A stretch of 51,195 bases of DNA from an uncultured Bacteroidales bacterium (GCA_937885465.1 CAKZZM010000182.1:1-51195); one strand, 5' to 3'. Numbered from the stretch's first letter, positions 1-8,501 are shown. Program-made: numbers and translations. Notes: a model not told the origin generated them from the letters alone.

Positions 1-1317
1 AATATATTTATTAAATTTATCAGAAATAACATTTGTCTTTTCAATATCATCGGAAATATCCAGAGTGAATGTATCTTTAACAAATGTATTATCGTCAATA
101 TCATTGAAGTCAACAACCTCATCAATAAAATTGGTCATTGTACTAGAACCAGCCATCTTGATATTAGTCTTGTTATTAATCTGATTAACATGAATTGTCT
201 CTTTAAACTGAGGTATACCACCAACATCACATACAAGACGAACTTCTCCACCAGGAACAAATGGTTGACAAATATAATCTCTAATAGACCCTTTATCCCT
301 CATCTTAATCCTATGAAATGTCATGTAGCAGTTACCATCTTTATCATAATCCTTTGTTAACGTTATAGCTATATCTACATTATCAATCATCAATAATGAT
401 TCCCCAATATTACTCTTACCAAGTAATTTACCATTATCCTGATTTCCTTTTCTAGCCTGTTCTTCGAGAATCTTAGTTGCTTCTCTATTCAAATGAGATA
501 CAGATATAACTGGAATGTCTTTTTCACCAGCAAATACTTTAAATTCATTAACTACATCACCTAATTCTAGTCTTAAGTCAGAATTACCATCAATACTTCT
601 AATTCTTTTAATATGGTCTTGTATAAATACTACTGGTTCTTTACCCATATCCATCAAATCATCATATAAAGTATATAAATAATCTGTACTTACACTTCTA
701 TTAGGCTTAAATCTAATTACTATATCTAGTGGACTAGAATCTGTTATTCTCATTCCACCTTCATTCTTTAATTTGAATAAAACTTCATCTAAAGAATAAT
801 TAGACATACCATGAGAATCATCAACAACCATATCAAATAATCTAGTTATTGTTTCAACTACAGTATTCTCCATTGTCAATAATACAATACAAGGAGTTTT
901 GGTTGGATCTTTGCCTACTATTCTTGTATTATATCTCTTTATCTGATGAATCAAATTCAATAGAGTTAAACTTTTTCCTGCTCCAGCAACGCCTAATAAC
1001 ATATAAACTCTACCAGATTCAAATCCACCTCCTACCATTTCATTTAAACCTTGCATACCACAAAGTACTCGTCTAGATGGATTGGTTACCAGATTATATG
1101 TATCTGTAATTGCCGATAAGAATACATTATCGTCTAATGAAAAGATTACATCATTAAGATTATCTTCTACATGAGCTTTTCTAAAATCGTTCTTTATATT
1201 ATCTATAACTTGTTCACAACTTCTAATTATCGGAGTTCTCTTTGATATATCAGCTGCTTTAAATTCAGTCAATAATGATAGAAAATCATCTGCATAATTA
1301 TAAAAGAATTGCTTTAT
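1..1317 (-). CDS. Phage DnaB-type replicative helicase, C-terminal part (runs off window edge)
   Basis: Continuous minus-strand reading without stops from just after 1320 to the window edge. It contains a RecA/DnaB-like ATPase core: Walker A GVAGAGKS near 975-1000, a hydrophobic Walker B strand ending VVFIQD near 625, and SHLNRE near 485-505, matching the conserved SQxNR-type motif of DnaB helicases. Such helicases unwind DNA at the phage fork. No ATG lies upstream of the core in this frame; the matching N-terminal part is in the +1-shifted frame just upstream (1298-1543), so the gene looks broken by one frameshift near 1308. Base composition is far more AT-rich than the chromosome after 2.5 kb. 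The C-terminus is outside the window. DnaB-type assignment is fairly secure; the phage lineage is inferred. Confidence 0.75.
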   Translation of the reverse strand, partial: MKQFFYNYADDFLSLLTEFKAADISKRTPIIRSCEQVIDNIKNDFRKAHVEDNLNDVIFSLDDNVFLSAITDTYNLVTNPSRRVLCGMQGLNEMVGGGFESGRVYMLLGVAGAGKSLTLLNLIHQIKRYNTRIVGKDPTKTPCIVLLTMENTVVETITRLFDMVVDDSHGMSNYSLDEVLFKLKNEGGMRITDSSPLDIVIRFKPNRSVSTDYLYTLYDDLMDMGKEPVVFIQDHIKRIRSIDGNSDLRLELGDVVNEFKVFAGEKDIPVISVSHLNREATKILEEQARKGNQDNGKLLGKSNIGESLLMIDNVDIAITLTKDYDKDGNCYMTFHRIKMRDKGSIRDYICQPFVPGGEVRLVCDVGGIPQFKETIHVNQINNKTNIKMAGSSTMTNFIDEVVDFNDIDDNTFVKDTFTLDISDDIEKTNVISDKFNKYI

Positions 1318-1543
1318 TTAGAAAATCGATTCTCCTTATTTTATCTGGATCATTCTCATAAGTACCTGGATCAACTAGATTTAATAACTTTCTAATATTT
1401 ACTAAATGCTCCATACGTATTATTCTAGTATCTTGTAATACATATCTACATAAAACATTTAGAGTTTGTATATCTATATTGATATTATACTTATTTTGAT
1501 TATTCCATTGTCTTTTGCCTATATTACTTGCATCAAGTATCAT
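1298..1543 (-). CDS. N-terminal part of the same phage helicase, ending at a frameshift
   Basis: Short reading frame starting at ATG 1543, preceded by AAAAGGAAC, a plausible ribosome binding site; a TTG two codons upstream is less likely. The helical sequence resembles the small N-terminal domain of DnaB helicases. It stops at TAA 1298, overlapping the helicase core frame. Skipping one T in the CTTTTA run near 1308 joins it smoothly to the core (NKAIL then FYNYADDFL). It is either a sequencing or assembly indel, a true pseudogene, or a +1 recoding site; the first is most likely in a homopolymer. Confidence 0.6.
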   Translation of the reverse strand: MILDASNIGKRQWNNQNKYNINIDIQTLNVLCRYVLQDTRIIRMEHLVNIRKLLNLVDPGTYENDPDKIRRIDFLNKAILL

Positions 1544-1610
1544 AACCAAAAGTTCCTTTTCATTTTATTACTGTATTTAAGTAATAATTTGTTTATTACT
1601 AAATAATTTT

Positions 1611-2552
1611 CTAAATTTCAGAATTAAGTAAATCATTTAATTGAGATACAGTAATAAACCCTTCCCCTTCGTTTTCATTTATATATCGTACAAACCTCTC
1701 TAGATCACTAATACTATTGTCAACCAAGTAACTATATTTAGAATCTTCAAAAGCTTCTAACTTTTGTTTATCCTTAGCAATTTCATCTACAGATAAATAT
1801 TCTACAAATGTTGTAGGATTATTTCTATAGTAATTGTTTATTATAGTCTTAGATTGACCAGGAACTTGTGTTCTAAATTTCACCTTGATATAATCAATTC
1901 CTTCGGTTATTCTCTTATTATTGATATAATCACATATAACCTTAGGATCTTCAGATATCAATTCATCTACATAGATTGTATCATATCTAAATGAAGATAT
2001 TTCTTCGAAACTAGTATAATGAATCTGGGTATCTAAATCATGTACTACAATTAGAAACCCTTTAGCTTCTTCTTCACCAAATTTCCATCTATATGGACAT
2101 CCACAATAATAATAGAAACCTTGGAAACAACCAGCTTTATGCACATGACCAGATATAGCAAATCCTTTACAGAATATAAAGTCTTCTGCTGTTAATAATC
2201 TAGAATTACCAGTGGTAATATTACCATATACTGAACCTTCGAATGTACCATGAACAAATGCTTCATCATACCAACCGGACTTAAAGAAATATTTTTGATA
2301 TACTTCCTCAGATACACCATTTAATTCTGGTATCATTAGAACTCTAGCTCCTTTAATATTCTCAAATTGAATATTAGTGATTACCCTGATGTCTGTTCCT
2401 TCCTCAGAGTTTCTATCCATATAATGATAAAATAGCTTTAGCTGATCGAAATCATGAGAATATGTACCTGCAAGTATTATTAAAACCGCACGCGCTGCCG
2501 CAAGCAGCCGGTTTCTCCTCGCACAGCATTCCTTGAGCACTGTGGGGAACAT
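1611..2552 (-). CDS. Phage SbcD/Mre11-like nuclease with N-terminus replaced at a junction
   Basis: From GTYSHDFDQ onward the protein matches the SbcD/Mre11 metallophosphoesterase pattern: GT-x-SHD, a buried MIPELNG strand, and SGHVHK (the metal-binding GHxH motif), then a YYYCGCPYRWKFGEEEAKG segment like the GSP-x-R-x-xFGE-x-x-x-KG of SbcD. Such enzymes process DNA ends during phage replication and recombination. The first three metal-binding motifs (DxH, GD, GNHD) are absent because roughly the first 25 codons (2481-2552) come from GC-rich sequence unlike the phage part. The displayed N-terminus is therefore an artefact of the join. The gene sits upstream of the helicase on the same strand with a 67-bp gap. 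Confidence 0.7.
   Translation of the reverse strand: MFPTVLKECCARRNRLLAAARAVLIILAGTYSHDFDQLKLFYHYMDRNSEEGTDIRVITNIQFENIKGARVLMIPELNGVSEEVYQKYFFKSGWYDEAFVHGTFEGSVYGNITTGNSRLLTAEDFIFCKGFAISGHVHKAGCFQGFYYYCGCPYRWKFGEEEAKGFLIVVHDLDTQIHYTSFEEISSFRYDTIYVDELISEDPKVICDYINNKRITEGIDYIKVKFRTQVPGQSKTIINNYYRNNPTTFVEYLSVDEIAKDKQKLEAFEDSKYSYLVDNSISDLERFVRYINENEGEGFITVSQLNDLLNSEI
2465..2500. other. Composition junction between phage-like and chromosomal DNA
   Basis: Around 2480 the sequence changes from AT-rich, phage-style coding to GC-rich sequence containing a CCGCACGCGCTGCCG stretch. The change falls inside the open reading frame of the SbcD-like protein, whose conserved N-terminal motifs are lost. No integrase, tRNA or direct repeat marks an attachment site at this point. 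Confidence 0.65.
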
Positions 2553-2611
2553 ACAAATCGTTTACACGCTTCATAATTATTGAGAATTAAAGGGTTAATA
2601 TTTTTCGAGTT

Positions 2612-2693
2612 GTGGAGAACGTCTGGGGCGCGGACGGCTCGTCCGCGTTCGTACATAGCGCAAGCGGTACTTGGTACTTTGTCACTTGGTACT
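2612..2693. repeat. Degenerate palindromic repeat cluster downstream of nitroreductase
   Basis: Contains a GTGGAGAACGTCT fragment of the main palindromic family, a perfect 7-bp hairpin GCGGACG-GCT-CGTCCGC (2630-2646), then GCGCAAGCGGTACTTGG and CACTTGGTAC motifs that recur near 3300-3360 and 9061. It lies 3' of the minus-strand nitroreductase and could act as its terminator, although no clear U-tract is present. Confidence 0.6.
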
Positions 2694-3272
2694 TTATTCC
2701 ACTATCACGCAACGGTTCTCTTTACGCGGTTTCTCTTTCGGGTAGTCGCCCTTGCAGTAGCCGAGTAGCACAAAACAGCGTGCTACGTAGTTTTCCGGTA
2801 CCCCCCACTCCGCCATTTTCTGCCTGCCGTATTCGGAGGCGAAAGTTTCCTCTCCGCGTGCCACTATGCAGGACGCGATGCCTGATTCCGTCGCCGCCAA
2901 CACCATGTTCTCCGCGCAGCAGAAAGCGTCCGGCACGCTGTAAAGGAAGTCCTTCTGCGCGAACACCACCACTACCGTCGGCGCACCGTAGAAACCGCTT
3001 TTGATACTCGGGTCGTCAATGATACTCGGCTGGTCAGCCGACACATTGCCGCCGATGAGACGGTCACGCCTCAGACTTGCCACATTCAGTTTGCCGAGTT
3101 TCTCGCTTATCTCATGGTCACGGATAGCTACGATCATACTCCGTTGCCCGCCGCCTGCATTGGGCGCAAACGAACCCGCTTCGATGATTTTCTCGACATC
3201 CTCACGAGGAATCTGTCTGTCCTCGAATTTCCGTATCGACCGGCGATATTTGACTAACTCAAAAAATTCCAT
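2694..3272 (-). CDS. Nitroreductase-family FMN oxidoreductase
   Basis: A 192-residue protein opening with the family signature YRRSIRKFEDRQI, the FMN-phosphate-binding segment of nitroreductases, followed by IIEAGSFAPNAGGGQR. C-terminal motifs include GIASCIVARGEE and CFVLLGYCKGDYP, the usual end of the fold. Members transfer electrons from NAD(P)H to nitro-, quinone- or flavin-type substrates in the cytoplasm; the substrate cannot be told from sequence. Length is normal. It is a single gene bounded on both sides by palindromic repeats and is not obviously in an operon. Confidence 0.85.
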   Translation of the reverse strand: MEFFELVKYRRSIRKFEDRQIPREDVEKIIEAGSFAPNAGGGQRSMIVAIRDHEISEKLGKLNVASLRRDRLIGGNVSADQPSIIDDPSIKSGFYGAPTVVVVFAQKDFLYSVPDAFCCAENMVLAATESGIASCIVARGEETFASEYGRQKMAEWGVPENYVARCFVLLGYCKGDYPKEKPRKENRCVIVE

Positions 3273-3519
3273 AAAAGTACCGCTTTCGCTAATTTACGAA
3301 GTACCAAGTGACGAAGTGACGAAATACCAAGTGACTAAATGACGAAGTACCGCTTGCGCTAAGGTGCTACATTCTCAGACGTTCTCCACTGCACTTATAT
3401 TTCTCGTTTTTATAAAGTCGGCATTAAATGCCGACTAAAGTCTGAACGTTCGGAGACGTTCTCCACTAATGTAAGTGCTTCGTACTTTATTATAACTAAT
3501 CACTAAATTTATATAATTC
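3273..3519. repeat. Intergenic repeat block between nitroreductase and S9 peptidase
   Basis: Holds three elements. First, a degenerate run of ACCAAGTGACGAAGT-type units (3298-3357) that ends in ACCGCTTGCGC. Second, a partial copy of the main palindrome (3371-3390). Third, a composite of TTATATTTCTCG, the hairpin GTCGGCATT-AA-ATGCCGAC (3419-3436), and a full main-family copy (3444-3467). The same composite recurs at 8985-9060 and, inverted, at 46411-46470. No promoter consensus was found. Confidence 0.8.
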
Positions 3520-5715
3520 GTGAACAACGCTTATCACTTAAACGTTCGGAGACGTTCTCCACTACTATCACTCATCACTATTATGTCAACAATGGCGTTT
3601 ATGGCCGCTTCGTGCGTAGGAGAGAAAGCAGATACGCTCTCCACCAAACCACCTGTTACCAAACCTCAGATAGAGATACAAGACGGCAGGTTGACACCTG
3701 AGGCACTATGGTCAATGGGACGCATATCCGAAGCTATATTGGATATCGAGACGGGTCAGATAGCATACACCGTCAGTTACTATAGCATAGCAGAAAACCG
3801 CGGTACTACATGGATACGCATTGCAGGAAAGGAAGGCGACAAACTGACCACTTACGACGAGTTCGTAGGTTCATCGCCTGCATGGTTCGGCAATAGCGGC
3901 ATACTTGCCTATCTCAAAAACGGCAAACTGACCCTCCGTCAAAACGGAAAAGATATTGCCGCGTGTGGCTTCGAAGATGAGATAGAAGGGTTTCTCTTTA
4001 ATCCTCAACGAGACAAAGTGGTGATAATATCACCTGTAAAGACCATACTTTCTACGGCGGACAAATACCCTGACCTGCCACTTGCCTCCGGCAGAGTGAT
4101 AGATGACTTGATGTATAAGCATTGGGACGAGTGGGTGGAGGCTGCTCCGCAACCGTTTGTCGCGGACTTAAATATAACTTATAAAGGTGATACCCCCGCG
4201 ATAGTGAAGGTTGAAATAAACAATCCTAAAAATATACTTGAAGGCACTCCATACGAGAGTCCTATGCGCCCGTTCGGCGGCATCGAGCAACTCGCTTTCT
4301 CCCCTGACGGACAGACCCTTGCATACACCTGCCGCAAGAAAGCAGGCTTAGAGTATGCAGTATCAACCAACTCAGATATCTATCTGCTCAGCCTTAACGA
4401 CCTGACAGAAACAAACCTGACAGAGCCTAATCTCGGTTACGATTACAATCCTTCATATTCGCCGGATGGCGAGCATATCGCATGGATAAGTATGGAAAGA
4501 GACGGCTATGAGAGCGACGAAGCACGGCTGATGGTTAAAAATATCAAGACGGGTAAAACGACTTTCGTCAGTCGCCATTTAGACTCCAATGTTGATAGTT
4601 ATTATTGGCGAGACAATAAAGAATTAGTATTCGCAAGCGTTTGGCACGGCACAACAATGCTATATAAAGCCGATATAAACGACTGCGCAATAACTTGTCT
4701 TACCGAAGGACAGTACGATTTTGTACCGATTGCCACCCCCTCTGATTATACAATAGAAGGCGATGCATATTTATGCCTGCGCCATTCAATGCGTGAGTCA
4801 AACGAGATTTACGAAGTTCATCGCAATGAGCAAGGCTATGATATAGTTCAACTAACCCACGAAAACGATAATATCTACAGTCAGATAGAAATGGGAGAGG
4901 TCATTCCCCGCTGGCAGAAGACAAGCGATGGCAAGCAGATGCTCAGTTGGATCATTCTGCCGCCTCATTTCGATCCCAACAAAAAATACCCTGCCCTACT
5001 CTATTGCGAAGGCGGTCCGCAAAGTCCCGTTAGTCAGTTCTGGTCGTTCCGCTGGAACTTTATGATGATGTCTGCCAACGACTATGTTATAGTAGCCCCT
5101 AACCGCCGCGGTTTACCCGGTTTCGGCAAAGAATGGAACGAGCAAATCAGCGGCGACTACGGCGGACAATGTATGCGCGATTACTTCAGCGCCATTGACG
5201 AGGCCGCAGCCAACCTACCCTATATTGACAAAGACAGGCTCGGTTGCGTAGGCGCTTCATTCGGAGGATTTTCCGTATATTGGATAGCAGGACATCACGA
5301 TAAACGCTTCAAAGCCTTTATCGCTCACGATGGTATCTTCAATATAGAGATGCAGTATCTTGAAACGGAAGAGAAATGGTTTGCGAATTGGGATATGGGC
5401 GGAGCCTATTGGGATAAGAATAACGCCACAGCACAACGCACTTTCCAAAACTCCCCCCACCTCTTTGTTGACAGATGGGACACTCCTATCCTGTGTATTC
5501 ACGGAGAGAGAGACTACCGCATACTCGCTAATCAGGCGATGTCAGCCTTTGATGCCGCTAAGATGAGAGGCATACCTGCCGAACTGCTCATCTTCCCCGA
5601 CGAGAACCATTGGGTACTAAAGCCCCAAAACGGCATACTCTGGCAACGCACCTTCTTCGCTTGGTTAGACAAATGGCTGAAAGTACCAAGTGACCAAGTA
5701 CCAAGTACCAAGTGA
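3520..5715 (+). CDS. S9-family serine peptidase (DPP5/acylaminoacyl-peptidase type), probable lipoprotein
   Basis: Periplasmic-type prolyl oligopeptidase. The N-terminal half is a beta-propeller (NPSYSPDG-type blades). The C-terminal half is an alpha/beta hydrolase with nucleophile Ser580 in GASFGG, Asp665 in HGERDYR and His697 in DENHW. It would release di- or oligopeptides or acylated residues. The N-terminus is unusual: from GTG 3520 the first codons read through a palindromic repeat copy and give RRRSPLLSLITIMSTM before a cysteine at MAASC, a fair lipoprotein signal. Starting at ATG 3583 instead would leave a very short signal. The last residues (VPSDQVPSTK) are also repeat-encoded. The start site is uncertain; the family is certain. 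Confidence 0.9.
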   Translation: MNNAYHLNVRRRSPLLSLITIMSTMAFMAASCVGEKADTLSTKPPVTKPQIEIQDGRLTPEALWSMGRISEAILDIETGQIAYTVSYYSIAENRGTTWIRIAGKEGDKLTTYDEFVGSSPAWFGNSGILAYLKNGKLTLRQNGKDIAACGFEDEIEGFLFNPQRDKVVIISPVKTILSTADKYPDLPLASGRVIDDLMYKHWDEWVEAAPQPFVADLNITYKGDTPAIVKVEINNPKNILEGTPYESPMRPFGGIEQLAFSPDGQTLAYTCRKKAGLEYAVSTNSDIYLLSLNDLTETNLTEPNLGYDYNPSYSPDGEHIAWISMERDGYESDEARLMVKNIKTGKTTFVSRHLDSNVDSYYWRDNKELVFASVWHGTTMLYKADINDCAITCLTEGQYDFVPIATPSDYTIEGDAYLCLRHSMRESNEIYEVHRNEQGYDIVQLTHENDNIYSQIEMGEVIPRWQKTSDGKQMLSWIILPPHFDPNKKYPALLYCEGGPQSPVSQFWSFRWNFMMMSANDYVIVAPNRRGLPGFGKEWNEQISGDYGGQCMRDYFSAIDEAAANLPYIDKDRLGCVGASFGGFSVYWIAGHHDKRFKAFIAHDGIFNIEMQYLETEEKWFANWDMGGAYWDKNNATAQRTFQNSPHLFVDRWDTPILCIHGERDYRILANQAMSAFDAAKMRGIPAELLIFPDENHWVLKPQNGILWQRTFFAWLDKWLKVPSDQVPSTK
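3541..3563 (+). repeat. Main-family palindrome inside the S9 peptidase 5' coding region
   Basis: A nearly full copy of the main palindrome (AACGTTC, then GGAGACGTTCTCC, then A). It is read in frame as NVRRRSPL if translation starts at GTG 3520, supplying the positive charges of the signal peptide n-region. Confidence 0.8.
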
Positions 5716-5740
5716 TTAAGTTCGGAGACGTTCTCCACTA
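5682..5740 (+). repeat. ACCAAGTGAC repeat plus main palindrome at S9 peptidase stop
   Basis: AAGTACCAAGTGACC units encode the last residues and stop of the peptidase, then a left-truncated main-family palindrome fills the gap before the thioesterase gene. The same unit ends the OmpA-family gene at 14759-14804. Confidence 0.8.
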
Positions 5741-5752
5741 ACTCCACTAATT

Positions 5753-6496
5753 ATGAAAACAAGACACAAGTACACACTTCAATTTTCTGATACGGATGCC
5801 TCACGACGCATCCCGATGAATTTCGTAGAACGCTACCTGCTTGAGGCAGGCGGATTAAGCGCGATGGAAATGGGAATAGGCACTGATCACCTACTCAAGA
5901 AATATGATTGTGCATGGGTGCTGACACGCATGACAATCGAGATGTATTATTTGCCCACTTACTTGGAAAATATAATCTTTGAGACATGGGTAGAACAGAA
6001 CTCACATCTCCTTTCCATTCGTAATTACAATATTTACATAGAGAAAGACGGCAAAGAAACACTTATCGGAAGAAGCGTTTCCGTTTGGACGATACTCAAC
6101 CTTACCACTCGTGCCTTAGACGGCAAGTGCTTCAGCGACCCTCAATGGGAAAGCATTATTGATGGCGAGCACTTAGAGTTCAGCCGTGCTCCGAGATTAG
6201 GTAAAATAGAAGAGCCGACAAGCGTAATGCAACATACCGTACATTATTCAGACCTTGACTACAACCAACACTGCAACTCCTGCAAATACACACAATTTAT
6301 GCTCAACGCCTGCGACAAATTGGCAGGCGTAGCGCCTATTCGCTTCGATGTTAACCACGCAAAAGAAGTGCACAAAGGTGAGAATATCAGTGTGCAAGTA
6401 AAAGAGAAAGAGAACGAAATTCAATATTGCGTTCTGACCGAGCAGGGTGAGGTTAGTTGCACGGGAATAATGACGGTTATCACTCCTCGTCCTTAG
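5753..6496 (+). CDS. Acyl-ACP thioesterase (FatA/FatB family, double hotdog)
   Basis: A 247-residue protein with the two hotdog domains of acyl-ACP thioesterases. The N-terminal half contains TLQFSDTDAS and AWVLTRM; the C-terminal half has VHYSDLDYNQHCNSCKY, equivalent to the SDxDxNxHVNxxxY signature that carries catalytic Asn and His. It hydrolyses acyl-ACP to free fatty acid in the cytoplasm, and bacterial homologues set fatty acid release or chain length. It lies 37 bp after the S9 peptidase, separated by a palindromic repeat. Its 3' end overlaps the convergent PUR-type gene by 17 bp, so the two transcripts are antisense at their ends. Confidence 0.88.
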   Translation: MKTRHKYTLQFSDTDASRRIPMNFVERYLLEAGGLSAMEMGIGTDHLLKKYDCAWVLTRMTIEMYYLPTYLENIIFETWVEQNSHLLSIRNYNIYIEKDGKETLIGRSVSVWTILNLTTRALDGKCFSDPQWESIIDGEHLEFSRAPRLGKIEEPTSVMQHTVHYSDLDYNQHCNSCKYTQFMLNACDKLAGVAPIRFDVNHAKEVHKGENISVQVKEKENEIQYCVLTEQGEVSCTGIMTVITPRP

Positions 6497-6794
6497 GGAT
6501 ATACGGAGCTCGCTCCTCTATATCACCGAACTGCTGCTTAACATAGCCGATAACATCTTCGAGTCCCTCAACAAAGTGAGAGAAGTCCTCCTTATAAAGG
6601 AATAATTTGTGCTTCTCGAATGAAGGCGGTTCCATTTCGCCCACGCTGCGCTTTTTACTTTCCGTAATGCAGACATACAAGTCTTCGTTACGGGATTTTT
6701 TTACGTCAAGATAGTAAATCCTCTTGCCTGCTTTTACTGAACGGGAATAAACAATCTCCGGCTCCCGACGATCATCAAAAGAACGATTTTCCAT
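6480..6794 (-). CDS. PUR-family (DUF3276) nucleic-acid-binding protein
   Basis: A small 104-residue basic/acidic protein: EIVYSRSVKAGKRIYYLDVKKSRNEDLYVCITESKK, then a YKEDFSHFVEGLEDVIGYVK helix. This beta-beta-beta-beta-alpha layout is typical of the PUR domain family found throughout Bacteroidota and in Borrelia (BpuR), whose members bind single-stranded DNA and RNA. The charged C-terminus (PYIPKDEE) is typical of the Bacteroidota branch. It is monocistronic and converges on the thioesterase gene. Confidence 0.8.
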   Translation of the reverse strand: MENRSFDDRREPEIVYSRSVKAGKRIYYLDVKKSRNEDLYVCITESKKRSVGEMEPPSFEKHKLFLYKEDFSHFVEGLEDVIGYVKQQFGDIEERAPYIPKDEE

Positions 6795-6827
6795 ATACTT
6801 TACGATTTAACGATTTCCTTTTATATT

Positions 6828-6850
6828 GAACGTTCGGAGACGTTCTCTAC
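6828..6850 (+). repeat. Main-family palindrome upstream of nusB
   Basis: Copy with one change (TCTCTAC at the right end). It lies between the divergent PUR-type and nusB genes, upstream of the nusB promoter. Confidence 0.85.
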
Positions 6851-6954
6851 TTATACGTACATCATTCTAAAAAACAAAGTTACAACATTCTGTTTATCTA
6901 CACAATATTTTGACTTAGAAAAAAACGCAATAATTAGTTTTTTTTTAATTATTA

Positions 6955-6985
6955 TTGCATACATTCGAAAAAAATGCTAATTTTG
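6955..6985 (+). promoter_or_regulatory. Bacteroidota-type promoter of nusB
   Basis: TTG (6955-6957), a 20-nt spacer, then TAATTTTG (6978-6985) match the -33/-7 consensus of the Bacteroidota primary sigma factor. The predicted start of transcription lies about 10-15 nt upstream of the nusB ATG, giving a very short leader. Confidence 0.65.
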
Positions 6986-7004
6986 CAAGACTATTATAGT
7001 AAAT

Positions 7005-7958
7005 ATGATTAACCGCACACTTATTCGCACTAAAGTCGTTCAGACATTGTTTGCTTATTACAAGCATGATGACGACACCTTGCTTAACGCAAAAAAGGAG
7101 CTCTTGCATAGTTTTGACGATGTCTATTGTCTATATATGCTTTTTCTCGATTTCGTCAACGAAATGGTATCAGAGGCAGAGGACAAGTTGCAACAGGACG
7201 AAGAGCGCAGCAAGGTTACTCACACTCTTTTTACTGCCAACACTAATTTTATCAATAATCGTTTCGCTTCTCAGATATTCAACAACCGCGGGCTACGTGC
7301 CTTTATAGACGAACGCCATCTCGGTTGGGACGCAGCCCACGAGTCGCTCAAGGCTCTGTTTAAGGACATTGCAGCATCGCAATATTACTCAGACTATATG
7401 TCACTCGCTGCCCCGACATACGAAGAAGATAAAATGCTGTGGAGAAAGATTTTTACATCCATCCTACCGGATAATGCTAATTTAGAGGATGCTCTTCAAG
7501 AATTGGAAATAGCACTTGACCATAGAAATTGGGTAACGGATACCAATATCGTTCTTTCCTTTGTTATCAAGACTGTTAAGCGTTTTAGCGAGGATAGCAC
7601 TCCCGAGCAGGCACTGCTACCGATGTTCGACTCAGAAAACGACCTTAACTTCGCCAAAGACCTGCTGCAAGCAGCAATAAAGAACAAAGACGAATATACT
7701 GCGCTCATCGAATCACATCTCAAGAATTGGGACATCAACCGAATAGCCTATATTGATTTGATTATCATGCAGGTGGCGGTAGCAGAGTTACTCATCTTCC
7801 CCAATATACCCATTCAAGTGACGCTTAACGAGTATTTGGAAATAGCAAAAGAGTATTCGACCCCCAAGAGCCACATCTTTATCAACGGCGTGCTTGACGA
7901 ACTCATTCGCGACCTCAAAAACCGCAACGAACTGATAAAAGCAGTGGCGATAAATTAA
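7005..7958 (+). CDS. nusB: Transcription antitermination factor NusB (long Bacteroidota form)
   Basis: The C-terminal ~140 residues hold the NusB helical fold: WDINRIAYIDLIIMQVAVAELL and IPIQVTLNEYLEIAKEYSTPKSHIFINGVLDELI, the most conserved NusB stretches. NusB with NusE (S10) binds boxA RNA to promote antitermination of rRNA operons. At 317 residues it is about twice the E. coli length because of an N-terminal helical extension starting with the conserved RTKVVQTLFAYY, as in other Bacteroidota. It is followed by yajC and a YbbR-like gene, an order I recognise from this phylum. Confidence 0.92.
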   Translation: MINRTLIRTKVVQTLFAYYKHDDDTLLNAKKELLHSFDDVYCLYMLFLDFVNEMVSEAEDKLQQDEERSKVTHTLFTANTNFINNRFASQIFNNRGLRAFIDERHLGWDAAHESLKALFKDIAASQYYSDYMSLAAPTYEEDKMLWRKIFTSILPDNANLEDALQELEIALDHRNWVTDTNIVLSFVIKTVKRFSEDSTPEQALLPMFDSENDLNFAKDLLQAAIKNKDEYTALIESHLKNWDINRIAYIDLIIMQVAVAELLIFPNIPIQVTLNEYLEIAKEYSTPKSHIFINGVLDELIRDLKNRNELIKAVAIN

Positions 7959-7982
7959 AAAATGCAGTATAAATATAAGTAT

Positions 7983-8033
7983 GAACGTTCGGAGACGTTC
8001 TCCACTAATTGAACGTTCGGAGACGTTCTCCAC
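7983..8033 (+). repeat. Two tandem main-family palindromes between nusB and yajC
   Basis: Two full copies in direct orientation (7983-8007 and 8011-8033) separated by ATT. They could form alternative hairpins in a nusB-yajC transcript. Confidence 0.88.
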
Positions 8034-8070
8034 AATCTTGCAAAAAAAGTAATTTTAAATTTTAAGCTAT

Positions 8071-8457
8071 ATGTCATTACTAACTATTCTTTTACAAGCC
8101 GACCCTGCGCAGGGTGGCAATTCGTGGTCATTCTGGATAATGATGATTCTTATCTTCGTTATCATGTGGCTGTTTATGATTCGTCCGCAACAGAAAAAGC
8201 AGAAGGAACTTGAGCGTCAACGCAACGAGATGAAGCCGGGTGACAAAGTGGTTACCGCAGGCGGCATTCACGGCAAAATAGATAAAATAAGCGAGGAAGT
8301 GCTGACCATCGAGATAGCAAAGGGCGTCTCAATTAAAGTGGACAAATCATCCGTCTTTGTTGCTCCACCGACAGAGAAGAAAGAGGATAAGGATAAGAAA
8401 GAGGATAAGGATAAGAAAGAGGATAAGGATAAGAAAGAGATTAAGAAAGCGGACTAA
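8071..8457 (+). CDS. yajC: Preprotein translocase accessory subunit YajC
   Basis: A 128-residue protein with one membrane helix (WSFWIMMILIFVIMWLFMI, residues ~19-37) followed by RPQQKKQKELERQRNEMKPGDKVVTAGGIHGKI, the YajC signature. It assists SecDF/SecYEG in export at the inner membrane. The C-terminus carries three perfect 18-bp repeats (8383-8436) giving KEDKDK units, a lysine/aspartate tail longer than usual. It is in line with nusB and the YbbR-like gene. Confidence 0.93.
   Translation: MSLLTILLQADPAQGGNSWSFWIMMILIFVIMWLFMIRPQQKKQKELERQRNEMKPGDKVVTAGGIHGKIDKISEEVLTIEIAKGVSIKVDKSSVFVAPPTEKKEDKDKKEDKDKKEDKDKKEIKKAD
8383..8436 (+). repeat. 18-bp tandem repeat x3 in yajC
   Basis: GAGGATAAGGATAAGAAA repeated three times without change, keeping frame. 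It encodes the charged tail and copy number is likely variable by slippage. Confidence 0.9.
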
Positions 8458-8501
8458 TAAACACCTGCATTTCTAACTTCTAACAGCGATAGCAGTCCAA
8501 T

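Noticed and set aside
1..2480. Alternative genetic code (TAG read as Gln) as in some crAss-like phages
   Set aside because: The helicase and nuclease frames contain no internal TAG, and readthrough of the nuclease TAG soon meets TAA, so nothing supports recoding.
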